Origin: Alisma plantago-aquatica
Lineage: Eukaryota; Streptophyta; Magnoliopsida; Alismatales; Alismataceae
Length of the DNA stretch: 64,000 bases
NCBI GenBank assembly: GCA_963693085.1
Contig: OY856411.1
Location: 65,752,001 to 65,816,000 of the forward strand
Reading direction: 5' to 3'
In this document: positions 25,431 through 35,690 of the stretch, in pieces
Layout: each line of letters opens with the position of its first letter
Position numbering within the stretch: the stretch's first letter is position 1
Notes under the pieces: model-generated
What the model saw: the letters and a program-made list of their open reading frames with translations, nothing else
Databases searched by the model: none
What the model was told of the DNA's origin: nothing
Program-made: the position numbers and the translations under genes

Positions 25431-27101
25431 TTAAGAATGATAATCAGTGCCCAATTCAAAATTTGGGATCCAGGGTTGTCTTGGAGACCCACTTCAACTT
25501 GGGGTTGGTCCCATTCTCCCTATTAGGACAATAAGTATAATAATGATCATCACTCTTACAATAAAAGAAAACCATATGATTCTTTGAGCTGGATGAATCT
25601 CCATGGAAGATGGGAGGTTCCTTGCTCTTCTTCTTACCCTTACCTTTGCCTTTTGAAGTACCCTCATATCCAAGACAACTCTTAACACTATCTTTGGTGG
25701 AGTGATCGAAGACTTCATTAAGGGGCTTCTTCCCTTTGAGGAATGTTTGTAAGGCAGCTCTCAGTTTATGATTGTCATTGGTAAGAGTGACAACAGTAGA
25801 TGTCAAACTAGTAGTATCATCATTAGCATGTAGTAGGTCGACCTCAAGATAGAGGGCTTTAGTCAAATAAGAATCCTTTTCAAGAGTAATAGAAGCAACA
25901 TCTTTGTGAGGTAAAATAGATCTAGAATATAAATCATTTACTTGAGCAAGCAACCTAGCATTTTCAGATTTAAGCAATTGAATTTCTTTAAGATAAACAC
26001 CTTTTTCATCTCTACGAGCATCACTAATAAGCTTAAGTTCAACATTTTTAGTTTTAAGCAACTCAAGCTCATCAAGGCATTTTTTTCTCCTCCTTAAAAC
26101 TAGTAATATTCTTAAGTTAGATCCCATTATTAACTTCAACCCCATTGTATTGGAGCTCAAGATCAAGAAATTGGCCTTACGAAGAGTCAATGCTCTCAAG
26201 ATGAACTATCTCATTTTGATCAACAATTTCAATTTTAGCATAAAGATCATCAATAATTTTACCTAACCTCTTCTTCTTAGATTTACATTTGAAATAAGAA
26301 GACCGGGCAACTTTAAGAATTTCTATAAGAGTTTCTTTGGAAAATTCATGCAAGCTTATCTCACCTACCTCACTTACCTCACCTATTTCTTCACTTGTGG
26401 AGGCCATGAGTGAAAGATGGCATTCACCTTCGTCAAAGCTTGAGATGCTTGAAGATGACTCTTCCCAAGACGCATGAGTTGCATCCTTGTTTCTTTTCTT
26501 GTTCTTATCTTTCCTCTTGTACTTGCCTTCTTTCTTATAATCATCCTTCTTCTTTTGTCTGCTCTTCTGGTGGCTCTCCTTGGCCTTTGGGCATTCATTA
26601 TTGTAATGCACCTTTTGTCCACACTCATAGAACCTTGGAGTTGAGGATTAAAAAGGCTTTCCTTTGATGAGTTTACCCTTAGAGTAGTTAGCTTCATGAT
26701 CACTAGGGCCATCATCTACACTTGATGAGTTGGGTGAGGACTAACAAGAAAGTTGTTGTTAAAGGATCATTGCCTCCACTTGAGCTTTCAAGGCATTATC
26801 TTTAAGTTTCTTTGAATCCTTATCTTCTTGATTTTCTTCTTCCTCTTGCTTGTGTATCCCTGTCTCATGGGCTTGAAGGTTTCCAGTGAGCTCCCTTGTG
26901 GCTAAGTCTCCCAGACTTCTCACTTCTTCAATTGAAGTCACCTTGGGTTCCCATCTCTTTGGAGACCTAAGTATCTTGAAGTTAATTGGACCTCTATCCA
27001 AGGGCTATCACAAAGTTACAAGTCCATTGACAATAATGTTGAGCCTTGAGTACATGTTTGTCACTTTCTCCTTCTTGCCCATCTTGAAGTTCTCAAGCAG
27101 C
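25430..27101 (-). pseudogene. gag: Element B gag, 3' part
   Basis: Continues B's gag after the element C insertion. It starts with ILRSPKRWEPKVTSIEEV (copia Gag core), then a Lys/Glu-rich region and a zinc-knuckle-like FYECGQKVHYNNEC in which the first Cys is Phe, a long Lys/Arg/Asp-rich basic stretch, coiled-coil-like leucine/glutamate text (about 26170-25700) and a second knuckle-like motif FYCKSDDHYYTYC. Gag of Sireviruses is unusually long, as here. Frame changes at about 26180 and 26650 disable it. Confidence 0.8.
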
Positions 27102-27274
27102 TGATAACCTCCAATTTTGTGATGTTATCTTAGCATTTTTCTTCTACTTTCCACACTCTTCCTTAGATATATTAGAAAAAATCCCTAGATATCCTCATTT
27201 ATTGCAAATAAATTTTCATATTAACTTTTCTCCTTTTTACTTACAGAAAAAGACAAAAAAAATCACAAAACACT

Positions 27275-27690
27275 CATACGGTCCCAAGACCGCATGGATT
27301 CATATAGTCCCAAGACCGCATGAACTCAAATGGTCTCAATACCACATGGAGTCACACGGTCCCAAGACCGCATGAAGCCAACCGGTCTCAAGACCGCATG
27401 GAGTCACACGATCCCAAGACCGCATGAAGCCAACCGGTCTCAAGACTGCATGGAGTCACACGGTCCCAAGACCGCATGAAGTCAACCGGTCTTAAGACCG
27501 CATGGAGTCAAACGTTCCCGAGACTGGATGAAGCCAAACGGTCTCAAGACCGCATGGAGTCAAATGGTCCCAAGACCGTACGAAGCCAACTGGTCTCGAG
27601 ACCACATGAGACCAAATGGTTTCAGAGTCCAAACGGTCTCAGAGTCCAAACGATCTTCAAAACCATTTGGACCCAAAACTGACCAATCCG
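27275..27690. repeat. Element C U3 dyad array (5' LTR)
   Basis: About 20 alternations of (A/C)CGGTC(T/C)CAAGACCGCATG..., each forming an inverted pair GGTC-TCAA-GACC, spaced at about 20-24 bases and ending with longer CCAAACGGTC/AACCATTTGG forms. The array stops just before the TATA box. The 3' LTR has the same array with scattered substitutions. Confidence 0.85.
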
Positions 27691-27710
27691 TTTGGACTTC
27701 ACTTAAGGCC

Positions 27711-27724
27711 TATAAATAAGACCC
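27711..27724 (+). promoter_or_regulatory. Element C LTR TATA box
   Basis: TATAAATAAGACCC immediately follows the U3 dyad array; the same sequence is at about 42631 in the 3' LTR. Transcription of the genomic RNA is inferred to start about 30 bases downstream. Confidence 0.7.
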
Positions 27725-28936
27725 CTGGGGTCCTTCCAAAGGCATTACGTTTTTAGATGCCCAGAGGCTGCCTCTATCACTCCCGAGCTATTCCAACCTC
27801 CATCCTCCACCCAAAGGCTACCGGTCTGAGATCCACACTCCATCCTAAAGATACTTTCTCTCTCATCAACCAAGAAGGTGGGAAGAGAAGGATTCGTCAT
27901 CAAGCAAGCTGCTAAGAGTGAAGATCGTTTCTCTCTTCTTCAAGGGGTTGACCTTCCTCCCTCCTTGGTGGAGACGATGTTCTCTCTCTCTCTTCCTGCC
28001 TCCTTCTTTGTTCTTGCCATGAGCGAGTAGTCTCATACACCAGGGTGCGGGGAGTAGCCCCGCTACCCATGTTTTCATTTCATGCAATGTAATTCATGAT
28101 TTTGCAATATAGATCTACTTTTCAGTTCAACATCAATCGTTTAATGAATACTTGTTGCTTGATCACCAACTTGTGTTATCTTTAATCTATTAGTGTGAAT
28201 TGTCTATGTTTGTGCTTTTAGATTTGATTACCGATTGTATGTTGGTTCTTGATATATGTAGTCACCATATGTCTTTTTCGGTATCTAGAAGTGATTTCGT
28301 GGAGTGGATTAAACTCACTCCCATCATTGTACTTTCATACTATGAAATGGAATCAGTTGACGTATGAAAGTACAACTTTGGTAAAGTCGAGGAACACACT
28401 TTATGGAGGAGTAATGCAAAGTAAGTGACCATTCGCTCGGGGATGTTGGCATTGCAATACTCCATGCTTCTCGTAGTTGGTTATCCGAAAGGAAACCAAG
28501 CCTACAAGGATACTAACTGATTAGACTTTTATTGCAGGTCTTGTTATTATATTGCATGTTTTGATCCATGTGTAGTGGTGGTGAAAGTCGATCACATCCT
28601 GGTGGTCTTTTATCATTGTTTACAACCTTAACTTTACTTTCCTGCCTTTAATTTACTTGTCCTTAGTCTAAATCAACCAAAATCAACTTTCGATCTAAAC
28701 ATCAACTTTTAAGTAGGTAAATAGAATTAAAACATTTTCCATCCTATTAACTCCTTAATAGGACCGTTGTCTCGAGGATCGACCCTCAATTGTACTACAA
28801 TAAGGCTTCCACGTACCTTAGCGTACGTGGGTGGAGACTTATTATAGCACACGCAAGGATAAACCTAGAGACTTTCTACCTCTGGGATTTTTAGTGGTGC
28901 ACGCAATTCCACGCAAGTGGGAGTCCCATCAAAAAT

Positions 28937-28954
28937 TGGCGCCGTTGCCGGGGA
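28937..28954 (+). promoter_or_regulatory. Element C tRNA-Asp primer-binding site
   Basis: TGGCGCCGTTGCCGGGGA is exactly complementary to the 3' end of plant tRNA-Asp (ending TCCCCGGCAACGGCGCCA). It lies five bases after the LTR end. This primer is characteristic of Athila/Tat elements. Confidence 0.95.
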
Positions 28955-29087
28955 CAACGGAACGTTTTAATTTTACTTGCTAATGTTTTAGTTGGTTAGG
29001 ATTTTACACCTTTTTCTTGATAGCTACTTGATTACACTATTTCTCTCCATCGTCTAAAGTGTGATTCTTCTTCTACTCAGATAGAAA

Positions 29088-30944
29088 ATGTGTATGCAAA
29101 CCCCGCATAACATCGGATTCTCCCCTGAACCGGAGTACGACTCTGAGGTAGAAAGAAGCTTCCACAGACGCATTCGGCTCAATCGCCAATGAGCCAGACT
29201 TATGGCTGATGAACAGCGCCTCGTTGCGGAAAGGGTCAATGCCGCCATAGCTGCACAACGAGAACGACTCATTGCCGATACTCGTGCTCAAGTCCAAGCG
29301 GAAATCCGAGCTGAGGAACAAACTCACATCTAAGCAGAGAACGAAGCAGCCACAGAAGCTGCTCAATTGGTGTTGAGGAATAAACAACTTAGGGACTATG
29401 TCGTTCCTAAGAACTACGAGGACAACCATCCGGCCTGACCACCAATCATCAATATTCCTCACTTTGAAATCCGGACACAGTGGATTCAGATCAAGCAAGG
29501 TATCTCATTCTCTGGAAGTTCCGAAGATAATTGCATGGATCATTTGAAAAGGTTCAAATCTCTCTACCGACTTGTACCACAAGCCGGAGTGGCCTTCGAC
29601 GCAATAATGCTACATCTTTTCCACTTCACTCTATCTGGAAGAGCTTTGAGTTGGTACAATTCGTTGGATAGGGAGCCAATCATTACTACTTGGGCTCCCC
29701 TAGAAGAAAAATTCTTAGAGAAATTTTTCCCTCCATCACTAACCTATGAGATTAGGGGGCAAATGAACCACTTCTCTCAACTGCCTGGAGAGATGCTCGC
29801 TGAATCATGGGAAAGATTCAAGGAACTCCTAAGAAAGTTTCCTCGTCATGGAATTTCTCAAAATCAATTGATAGAAACTTTCTATAGAGGAGTAAGTGAC
29901 GATATCAAGAGATTTTTAGATTCCTCGTCTAAAGGAAATTTTATGAGGAAAAACTACGAAGATGCTTGGAAGATAGTCACGCTTGGAGCCGAAAACCAAT
30001 CTAATTGGGGACGGTCATCTACTGGAGGAGTTCTCAAGGTCTACAAAGCCGAATAATCAATGGAACTAAAGGCTATTGCCGAGGCTCTAAAAACTATAGC
30101 TCACAAGTAGCAAGCGCTTGAAACTTCATTCGGGGAATACGATAAAAACAAAACTCCCCAAGTCAAGGCTGCCATTGGAACTTGTGAAGCTTGCCACGCA
30201 TCTGACCACCCTACTCTGTCATGTGGCCTACTCTATAACGTAATGATGGATATGCATCCACCACAAGCACCATATGAGCCAATCATCGAACATCTTGAAG
30301 ATTTCATTCCCAAACAGGTCAACTCTATCCATTCAATACCAGGTCAAGTTTATTACAACCCGGATAGACCAAGGAATCATCTCGGGTTTCAATACGGGAA
30401 TCCTGTAGGAACTACAAACCCACAACAACAAGTACAAAGTGGGTCTTGCAACAGACAACCACTAGGGTTCCAGAATAACTTCAACTAAAACCAAGGAAAT
30501 TATAGAAATGGTTTCCAAAGACCTAAATATCAAAGAAACCCTTCCACCTATCTGCAATATGCTCACCAACCACTACATCCACAATTGCAACAATCTCAGT
30601 TGCAACCGCCACCACAAGCTCAGTTAACAGCACCCCCACAACAACCACTTCAGGGGCAGCAACAACTCACACAATATCAACAGAAAAATGCTCCTCCCCA
30701 GCCATCAGATGAGATGACTATAATTCAAAAAATGCTACAATCTCAGCAAACCATGCTTGCAAACCAAAAAGCTCAACAAAAAGCAGTGGAAGCTCAACTA
30801 GCGCAAATTGTTGCACAGTTGAAACCTCCAGCTGGCACTTTCGCCGGTCAACCAGAGGTAAACCCATGGCATGACCAAAATAGGCCAGAGCAGCTGAACG
30901 CTGTCACCAATAGATCTGGTCGTGTCCTTCTTGACATTACATGA
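29088..30944 (+). pseudogene. gag: Element C gag
   Basis: One frame from the ATG at 29088 runs through several in-frame stops (about 29190, 29330, 29437, 30054, 30108, 30486, 30942) with no frameshift. The retrotransposon gag core spans about 29535-30056, with LSGRALSWYNSL, WAPLEEKFLEKFFPP and FYRGVSDDIKRFLD. A Cys/His-containing CEACHASDHPTLSC follows at about 30185, the position of a zinc knuckle, then a Gln/Pro-rich tail (about 30560-30800) and VTNRSGRVL, typical of Athila Gag ends. Many of the stops are TAG/TAA/TGA at positions where Gln or Arg would fit, as expected from cytosine deamination. Confidence 0.9.
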
Positions 30945-32072
30945 CTCACTCAAGATGATGATGAAGTAACTGTGCTTACCCCGATCGGAAACTCAAGGCA
31001 AGAAGCCCAAAAATCTGTTGAAACTGCTAAAGATAAAGAAAAGGGACAGGCACCTGAAGAGCCAGAAACCCCGCAGTATAAACCAAGGATACCATATCCG
31101 GGAAGATTAAGAGAGACCAAAATGGATACTAGATTCCAAAAGTTCAAGGAAGCCATGAAAAAACTTTACATCGACATTCCGCTCCTTGATGTCCTTTCTG
31201 AAGTACTTGCTTGGTCTAAATACCTAAAAACTCTGTTATCAAGGAAATACATTACTGAAGAGCGAGAAACCATCAAACTAGCTCAAACCACCTCTGATAT
31301 CATTCTCAATAAGATGCCAAAGAAAAAGAAGGACCTTGGTTCCTTTGGTATTCAGTGTTGCATTGGTAATGCCTCGAGCAAAAAGGGATTAGCTGATTTA
31401 GGGGCTAGCATATCAATTATGCCCTATTCAATGTGTAAACGATTAGGTTTGACCGACTTGCTACCCACAACAATGACAATTCATTTAGCCGACTCAAGTA
31501 TCACAGCACCTCTAGGAATTATCAAAGATATTCCAGTCAGGATAGGCAAAGACGCCTATGTCCCGTGTGATTTTGTCATTATGGATATCAAAGAGGATTT
31601 GAGATACCCAATAATATTTTGCAGACCTTTCCTTGCCACAGCCAGGGCGCTTATTGATGTGGAAGCTGGCACGATCATTCTACGACTGGGAAAAGAAGCA
31701 ATTCAATTCCAATTTCTCAACAGCATGAAAGGACCCATCATTCAAGAGGAAGTCTTTCTCTTAGATGCAATACATCAACTGTCCCAATTAGAAATATCTG
31801 AGCCATCTAATGAGTTGGAGAATGTTCTAACAAATCCAGAAGTCAAATTTTCAGCAAATGAATTGGTCCAACAATGTTTGCAACACTTAGAGAAAGCTGA
31901 AGAAACGCCGACAGCCACCTTTGAGGAGCTCAAATCTGTCACTACTTTAGAAGCAATAGAAACACCACAAGCTCCTGAGATGAAGACTCTACCAATAGGA
32001 CTTAAACACGTCTTTTTGGACGAAGAAAAATTATGTCCAGTTATTATCAGCTCCACTCTGGAAGATGATTAG
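30945..32072 (+). pseudogene. pol: Element C aspartic protease region
   Basis: Same frame as gag, so a Gag-protease fusion. After an acidic linker the region has PYPGRLRE and FKEAMKKLYIDIPLLDVL, then the retropepsin active site ADLGASISIMPYSM (catalytic Asp in DLGAS) at about 31395, and the flap-to-end region with RYPIIFCRPFLATARALIDV at about 31600-31665. The open frame continues to 32072 and is the longest intact stretch of this part. The normal continuation into RT is lost (see the deletion at about 32085). Confidence 0.9.
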
Positions 32073-32086
32073 GAAGATAGACTTCT

Positions 32087-33300
32087 GACTCCCAATGGGT
32101 CAGCCCCATCAAAGTAGTCCCCAAAAAGGGAGGAACCACTACCGTGCTAAATGACAAAAATGAGTTGGTACCTACAAGGACGGTAACGGGGTGGAGGATG
32201 TGTATCGATTACAGGAAACTGAACAAATCAACGCGGAAAGATCACTACCCTCTGCCCTTTCTCGACGAAGTCCTAGAATGCTTAGCCCATCAAAAAAACT
32301 TCTACTATCCAGACGGTTATTTTGGGTTCTATCAAATCCCTATACACCCGGAAGACCAAGAGAAAATTACCTTTACCTGCCCCTTTGGGACTTATGATTT
32401 CAGAAGAATGCCATTTGGGTTGTGCAACGCACCCGCTACATTCCAGAGGTGCATGTCTGCTATTTTCGCTGAACTAACTGAATCTATCATGGAAGTCTTC
32501 ATGGATGATTTCTCTGTCTATGGAGACTCTTTTGATAACTGTCTCCTCAACCTTGCAAAAGTTTTACAAAGATGCAAAGAAACCAACCTGGTTCTCAATT
32601 GGGAGAAATGTCACTTCATGGTGACAGAAGGCGTGGTACTCAGTCATCGGATAAGCGAAAGAGGAATAGAGGTGGATAAGGAGAAGATTGAAGTCATCGC
32701 CAAGTTGGCACCGCCTAAAGATGTCATAGGAGTTAGAGCATTTTTGTGTCATGCAGGGTTTTATAGAAGATTTATAAAAGACTTCTCTAAGATAGCAAAA
32801 CCTATGACCCACCTTTTGACTAAAGAAGCAGATTTTATCTTCGATCAAGAATGTCTAAACAACTTTACAACTCTGAAAAACACTTTAGTTTATGCCCCCA
32901 TTCTTAGAGCCCCTGATCGGTCACAACCATTTGAAATTATGTGTGACGCTAGCGATTATGCTATAGGGGCAGTTCTTGGACAAAGAATTGACAAAAAGCC
33001 TTATGTCATCTACTACACCTCCAAAACGCTCGATGAAGCGCAAAAGAACTACACTACTACGGAAAAAGAGTTCTTAGCGTTCATCTATGCGTTTAAAAAA
33101 TTTTGTTCCTACTTGATTGGATCAAAGGTCATAGTCTACACTGACCACTCAGCAATAAGATATTTGATCCAAAAGCAAGACGCGAAACCCAGACTTATCC
33201 GATGGGTGTTAATGCTTCAAGAATTCGATTTAGAAATCAAAGATAAAAGCGGGGTAGAGAATGTCGTTTTCGATCATCTTAGCCACATTGAAGCCAGAGA
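32087..33300 (+). pseudogene. pol: Element C reverse transcriptase and RNase H
   Basis: The frame resumes abruptly at about 32090 with [13 protein letters not shown]; about 70 residues normally lying between the protease end and this phrase are missing. RT then shows [62 protein letters not shown] and the catalytic FMDDFSVYG at about 32500. RNase H follows with [19 protein letters not shown] (first Asp), a TEKE motif, and [11 protein letters not shown]. The reading frame from 32144 to 34171 is open and unusually well preserved compared with the rest of the window. Confidence 0.95.
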
Positions 33301-34670
33301 CGATGATAAAATACCCATTCAGGACCCTCTTCCTGACGATCAACTAATGAAAGTTACACATGGGTTCCCTTGGTATGCTGATATTGTGAACTATCTAGCC
33401 TCAGGAATCATCCATCCCTCTGCATCTCATCACGACAAAAGGAAATTCCTCCATGATGTAAACCAATATTACTGGGATGAACCTTACCTCTTTCGCCTAT
33501 GCGTAGATGGGTTATTTCGTCGCTGCATCCCCGAAGAGGAGATTGTCCCAGTACTAGAACATTGTCATTCTGGCCCTACTGGGGGGAACATGAATTCAAA
33601 GAAAACAGCTCTAAAAGTCCTTCAATCAAGCTTTTACTGGCCAACCCTTTCAAAAGATGCACATGAATATGTGTGGTCATGCGACAAATGCCAACATTCA
33701 GGGAGTATAACCAAGCGTAATGAAATGCCACTTAATATATGTCAAGAAGTTGAACTCTTTGATGTTTGGGGAGTGGACTACATGGGTCCATTTTCCCCAT
33801 CTTATGGATTCTCATATATTTTGGTGGCTGTTGACTATGTTTCCAAATGGGTAGAAGCCATACCAACCATTTCCTATGATTCCAAACCAGTCATCAAAAT
33901 ATTCAAGGAAATAATTTTTCCCAGATTTGGCGTTCCAAGAATCATTATATCCGACAGAGGATCCCACTTTTTGGAGCAAAGTTTCGAGGCCTTATTAAGA
34001 AAATACGGAGTCAACCACAAAGTCGCCACACCCTACCACCCACAAACTTGTGGCCAGGTTGAAATTTCAAACAGACAGATAAAGTCTATACTGGAGAAAA
34101 CTGTTAATAGACACCGAACTGATTGGTCTACCAAACTTTCTGATGCCCTATGGGCATATCACACGGCCTAAAAAACACCAATTGGAACAACACCATTTCG
34201 ATTAGTGTATGGGAAATCATGCCACCTATCAGTCGAATTAGAGCATAAAGCTTGGTGGGCCATTAAGCAACTAAACTTTGACTTCAAAAGTGTTGGCAAG
34301 TACCAAAGTGCAAGAACTGGAATTGCAAGAACTGGAAGAGCTAAGGATGACTGCCTACCAAAGTGTAAGAATTTATAAAGAGCAGACGAAAATGTGGCAT
34401 GATGGTCACCTAAAACGAAAGGACATAATAGTCGGAGACAAGGTCCTTCTCTTCAATTCCAGACTTAAAATATTCCAGGGAAAATTGCGCACAAAATGGT
34501 CGGGACCATTCACCATTAAACATATCTACCCGTCCGGAGCTGTCATTATCCTTGGCAATAACGGAGGGGAACGGACTGTCAATGGACACAGGTTGAAGAA
34601 ATACTATACACCAGAAGAAAAATTGCGCCGACAAACTATGGAGATTAGATACCCCACAGCATCACCATAA
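33301..34670 (+). pseudogene. pol: Element C integrase
   Basis: The HHCC zinc domain includes [20 protein letters not shown] and [11 protein letters not shown]. The DDE core follows: WGVDYMGPF (first Asp), [14 protein letters not shown] (second Asp) and [17 protein letters not shown] (Glu). After a stop at 34169 the text continues with [30 protein letters not shown], then a +1 frame change at about 34280 leads into the C-terminal GPF/Y-type module with KWSGPFTIKHIYPSGAV. It ends at 34670. No chromodomain is present, as expected for Athila. Confidence 0.9.
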
Positions 34671-34715
34671 CCATACCAGAAGTCCGTCGAGCCAGTGACG
34701 TAAAACCCAGGCGCT

Positions 34716-34735
34716 ACTTGGGAGGCAACCCAAGT
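34716..34735. other. Stem-loop just after pol
   Basis: ACTTGGG-AGGCAA-CCCAAGT: a perfect 7-bp inverted repeat with a 6-base loop, 46 bases after the pol stop. The same GGCGCT...TTGGGAGGCAACCCAA phrase is one I recognise from other Athila-type elements at this position, which suggests an RNA element selected across the lineage. Its role is unknown. Confidence 0.6.
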
Positions 34736-34867
34736 TCTGAGTATCACTTATCTTATTTCTGTTTCCTTTGTTTAATTTAGGATTATAGTCTTTAATCTAA
34801 AAATATAAAAATTCACATAACCAAAACAAACATAAAAATATAAAAAATCAAAGTACCCTTAACCTTA

Positions 34868-35580
34868 CCAAACGGTCTTGAAACTGTTTGGAACCAAATG
34901 GTCTTGAAACCGTTTGGGGCCAAACGGTCTCAAAACCGTTTGGAGCCCAAACGGTCTCGAAACTGTTTGAGGTCCGTCCGGCCTCAAACTATTTGGCCTG
35001 GAGAATTTGTAGGGTCAACCTCCGATCCCTATAAATATAACCCTAGCCCCCTCAGTCTTCTTCTTCTTTCTTTCGACTCCCGAGCCTTCTAAAACCTTTG
35101 CGCAAGCGCTGTTCCATCACCCATGTTTTTCATTCCCGTGCATCTTGCAACCCTTCCTTTCGCCACCGTCATCGACAACCCCTCGCGCGACCTCTGTTTT
35201 CAACCGCTAGCACCGCCTCGCCCACGTCGCAGCATCACCATCATCATCTTCTCTGACAGCTGCAAGGTAGCCCACCTCACCGCGTCATCGACGCTTCCAT
35301 CTGTACATCGCTGCCGTTTTCACCTTAGCCGATGTTTTCGATGCCTCCACGGCCTCCTTTTCTATCTCCGCCATCTTCATCACCGTCGACATCATCGGCG
35401 CCGCCGCGGCACCCCCCTTCCTAGCCATCATCGTCCTTATCATCACCGCCGCTAGCGTCTGCCACCCCTCCGACGTTTCACTTTCCAAACGGTCATGAAA
35501 CCATTTGGAACGAAACGGTCCTCAAACCGTTTGGAACCAAACGATCCTGAAACCGTTTGGAACCAAACCGTTTGAAACTG
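34868..35580 (+). promoter_or_regulatory. Internal LTR-like promoter region between pol and the third reading region
   Basis: Copies of CCAAACGGTC...GAAACCGTTTGG recur at about 34868-34990 and again at about 35485-35580. They are the same motif as in the element's own LTR U3. Between them is CTATAAATATAACCC at 35030-35044, followed by a C/T-rich stretch like an LTR leader. The arrangement array-TATA-pyrimidine leader copies that of the LTR, but the intervening text is not an LTR duplicate. An internal promoter for the downstream region is an inference. The short ORF at 35123-35455 looks like a chance frame in C-rich DNA. Confidence 0.5.
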
Positions 35581-35663
35581 TTTGACCTTTCACGACCGCC
35601 TGAATTTTATGAAAGCATAAAAACACATAAAAACAAATAAAATCTAAATTAAAGCTTGTTATT

Positions 35664-35688
35664 CTAACACATGACTTTCCATTTTCAG
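35664..35688 (+). promoter_or_regulatory. Probable 3' splice site before the third reading region
   Basis: CTAAC (branch-point-like, 35664-35668) is followed by ACTTTCCATTTTCAG ending at 35688, two bases before the ATG at 35691. A spliced RNA joining the leader to this acceptor is the known way Athila-type envelope-position genes can be expressed. No donor was identified. Confidence 0.45.
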
Positions 35689-35690
35689 AA

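Larger units (their letters stand above)
27102..28931 (+). mobile_element. Element C 5' LTR
   Basis: Begins TGATAACCTCCAATTTTGTG and ends CCCATCA. U3 carries a dense array of CGGTC/GACCG motifs (27275-27690), then TATAAATAAGACCC at 27711, and a long R/U5 with the phrase GCGGGGAGTAGCCCCGCTACC. The first 28 bases contain GATAAC and its complement GTTATC, a small hairpin at the LTR tip. Confidence 0.95.

Noticed and set aside
35123..35455. 110-codon His/Arg-rich frame between pol and the third region of element C
   Set aside because: C-rich leader-like DNA with overlapping frames on both strands and no domain; more likely a promoter leader.
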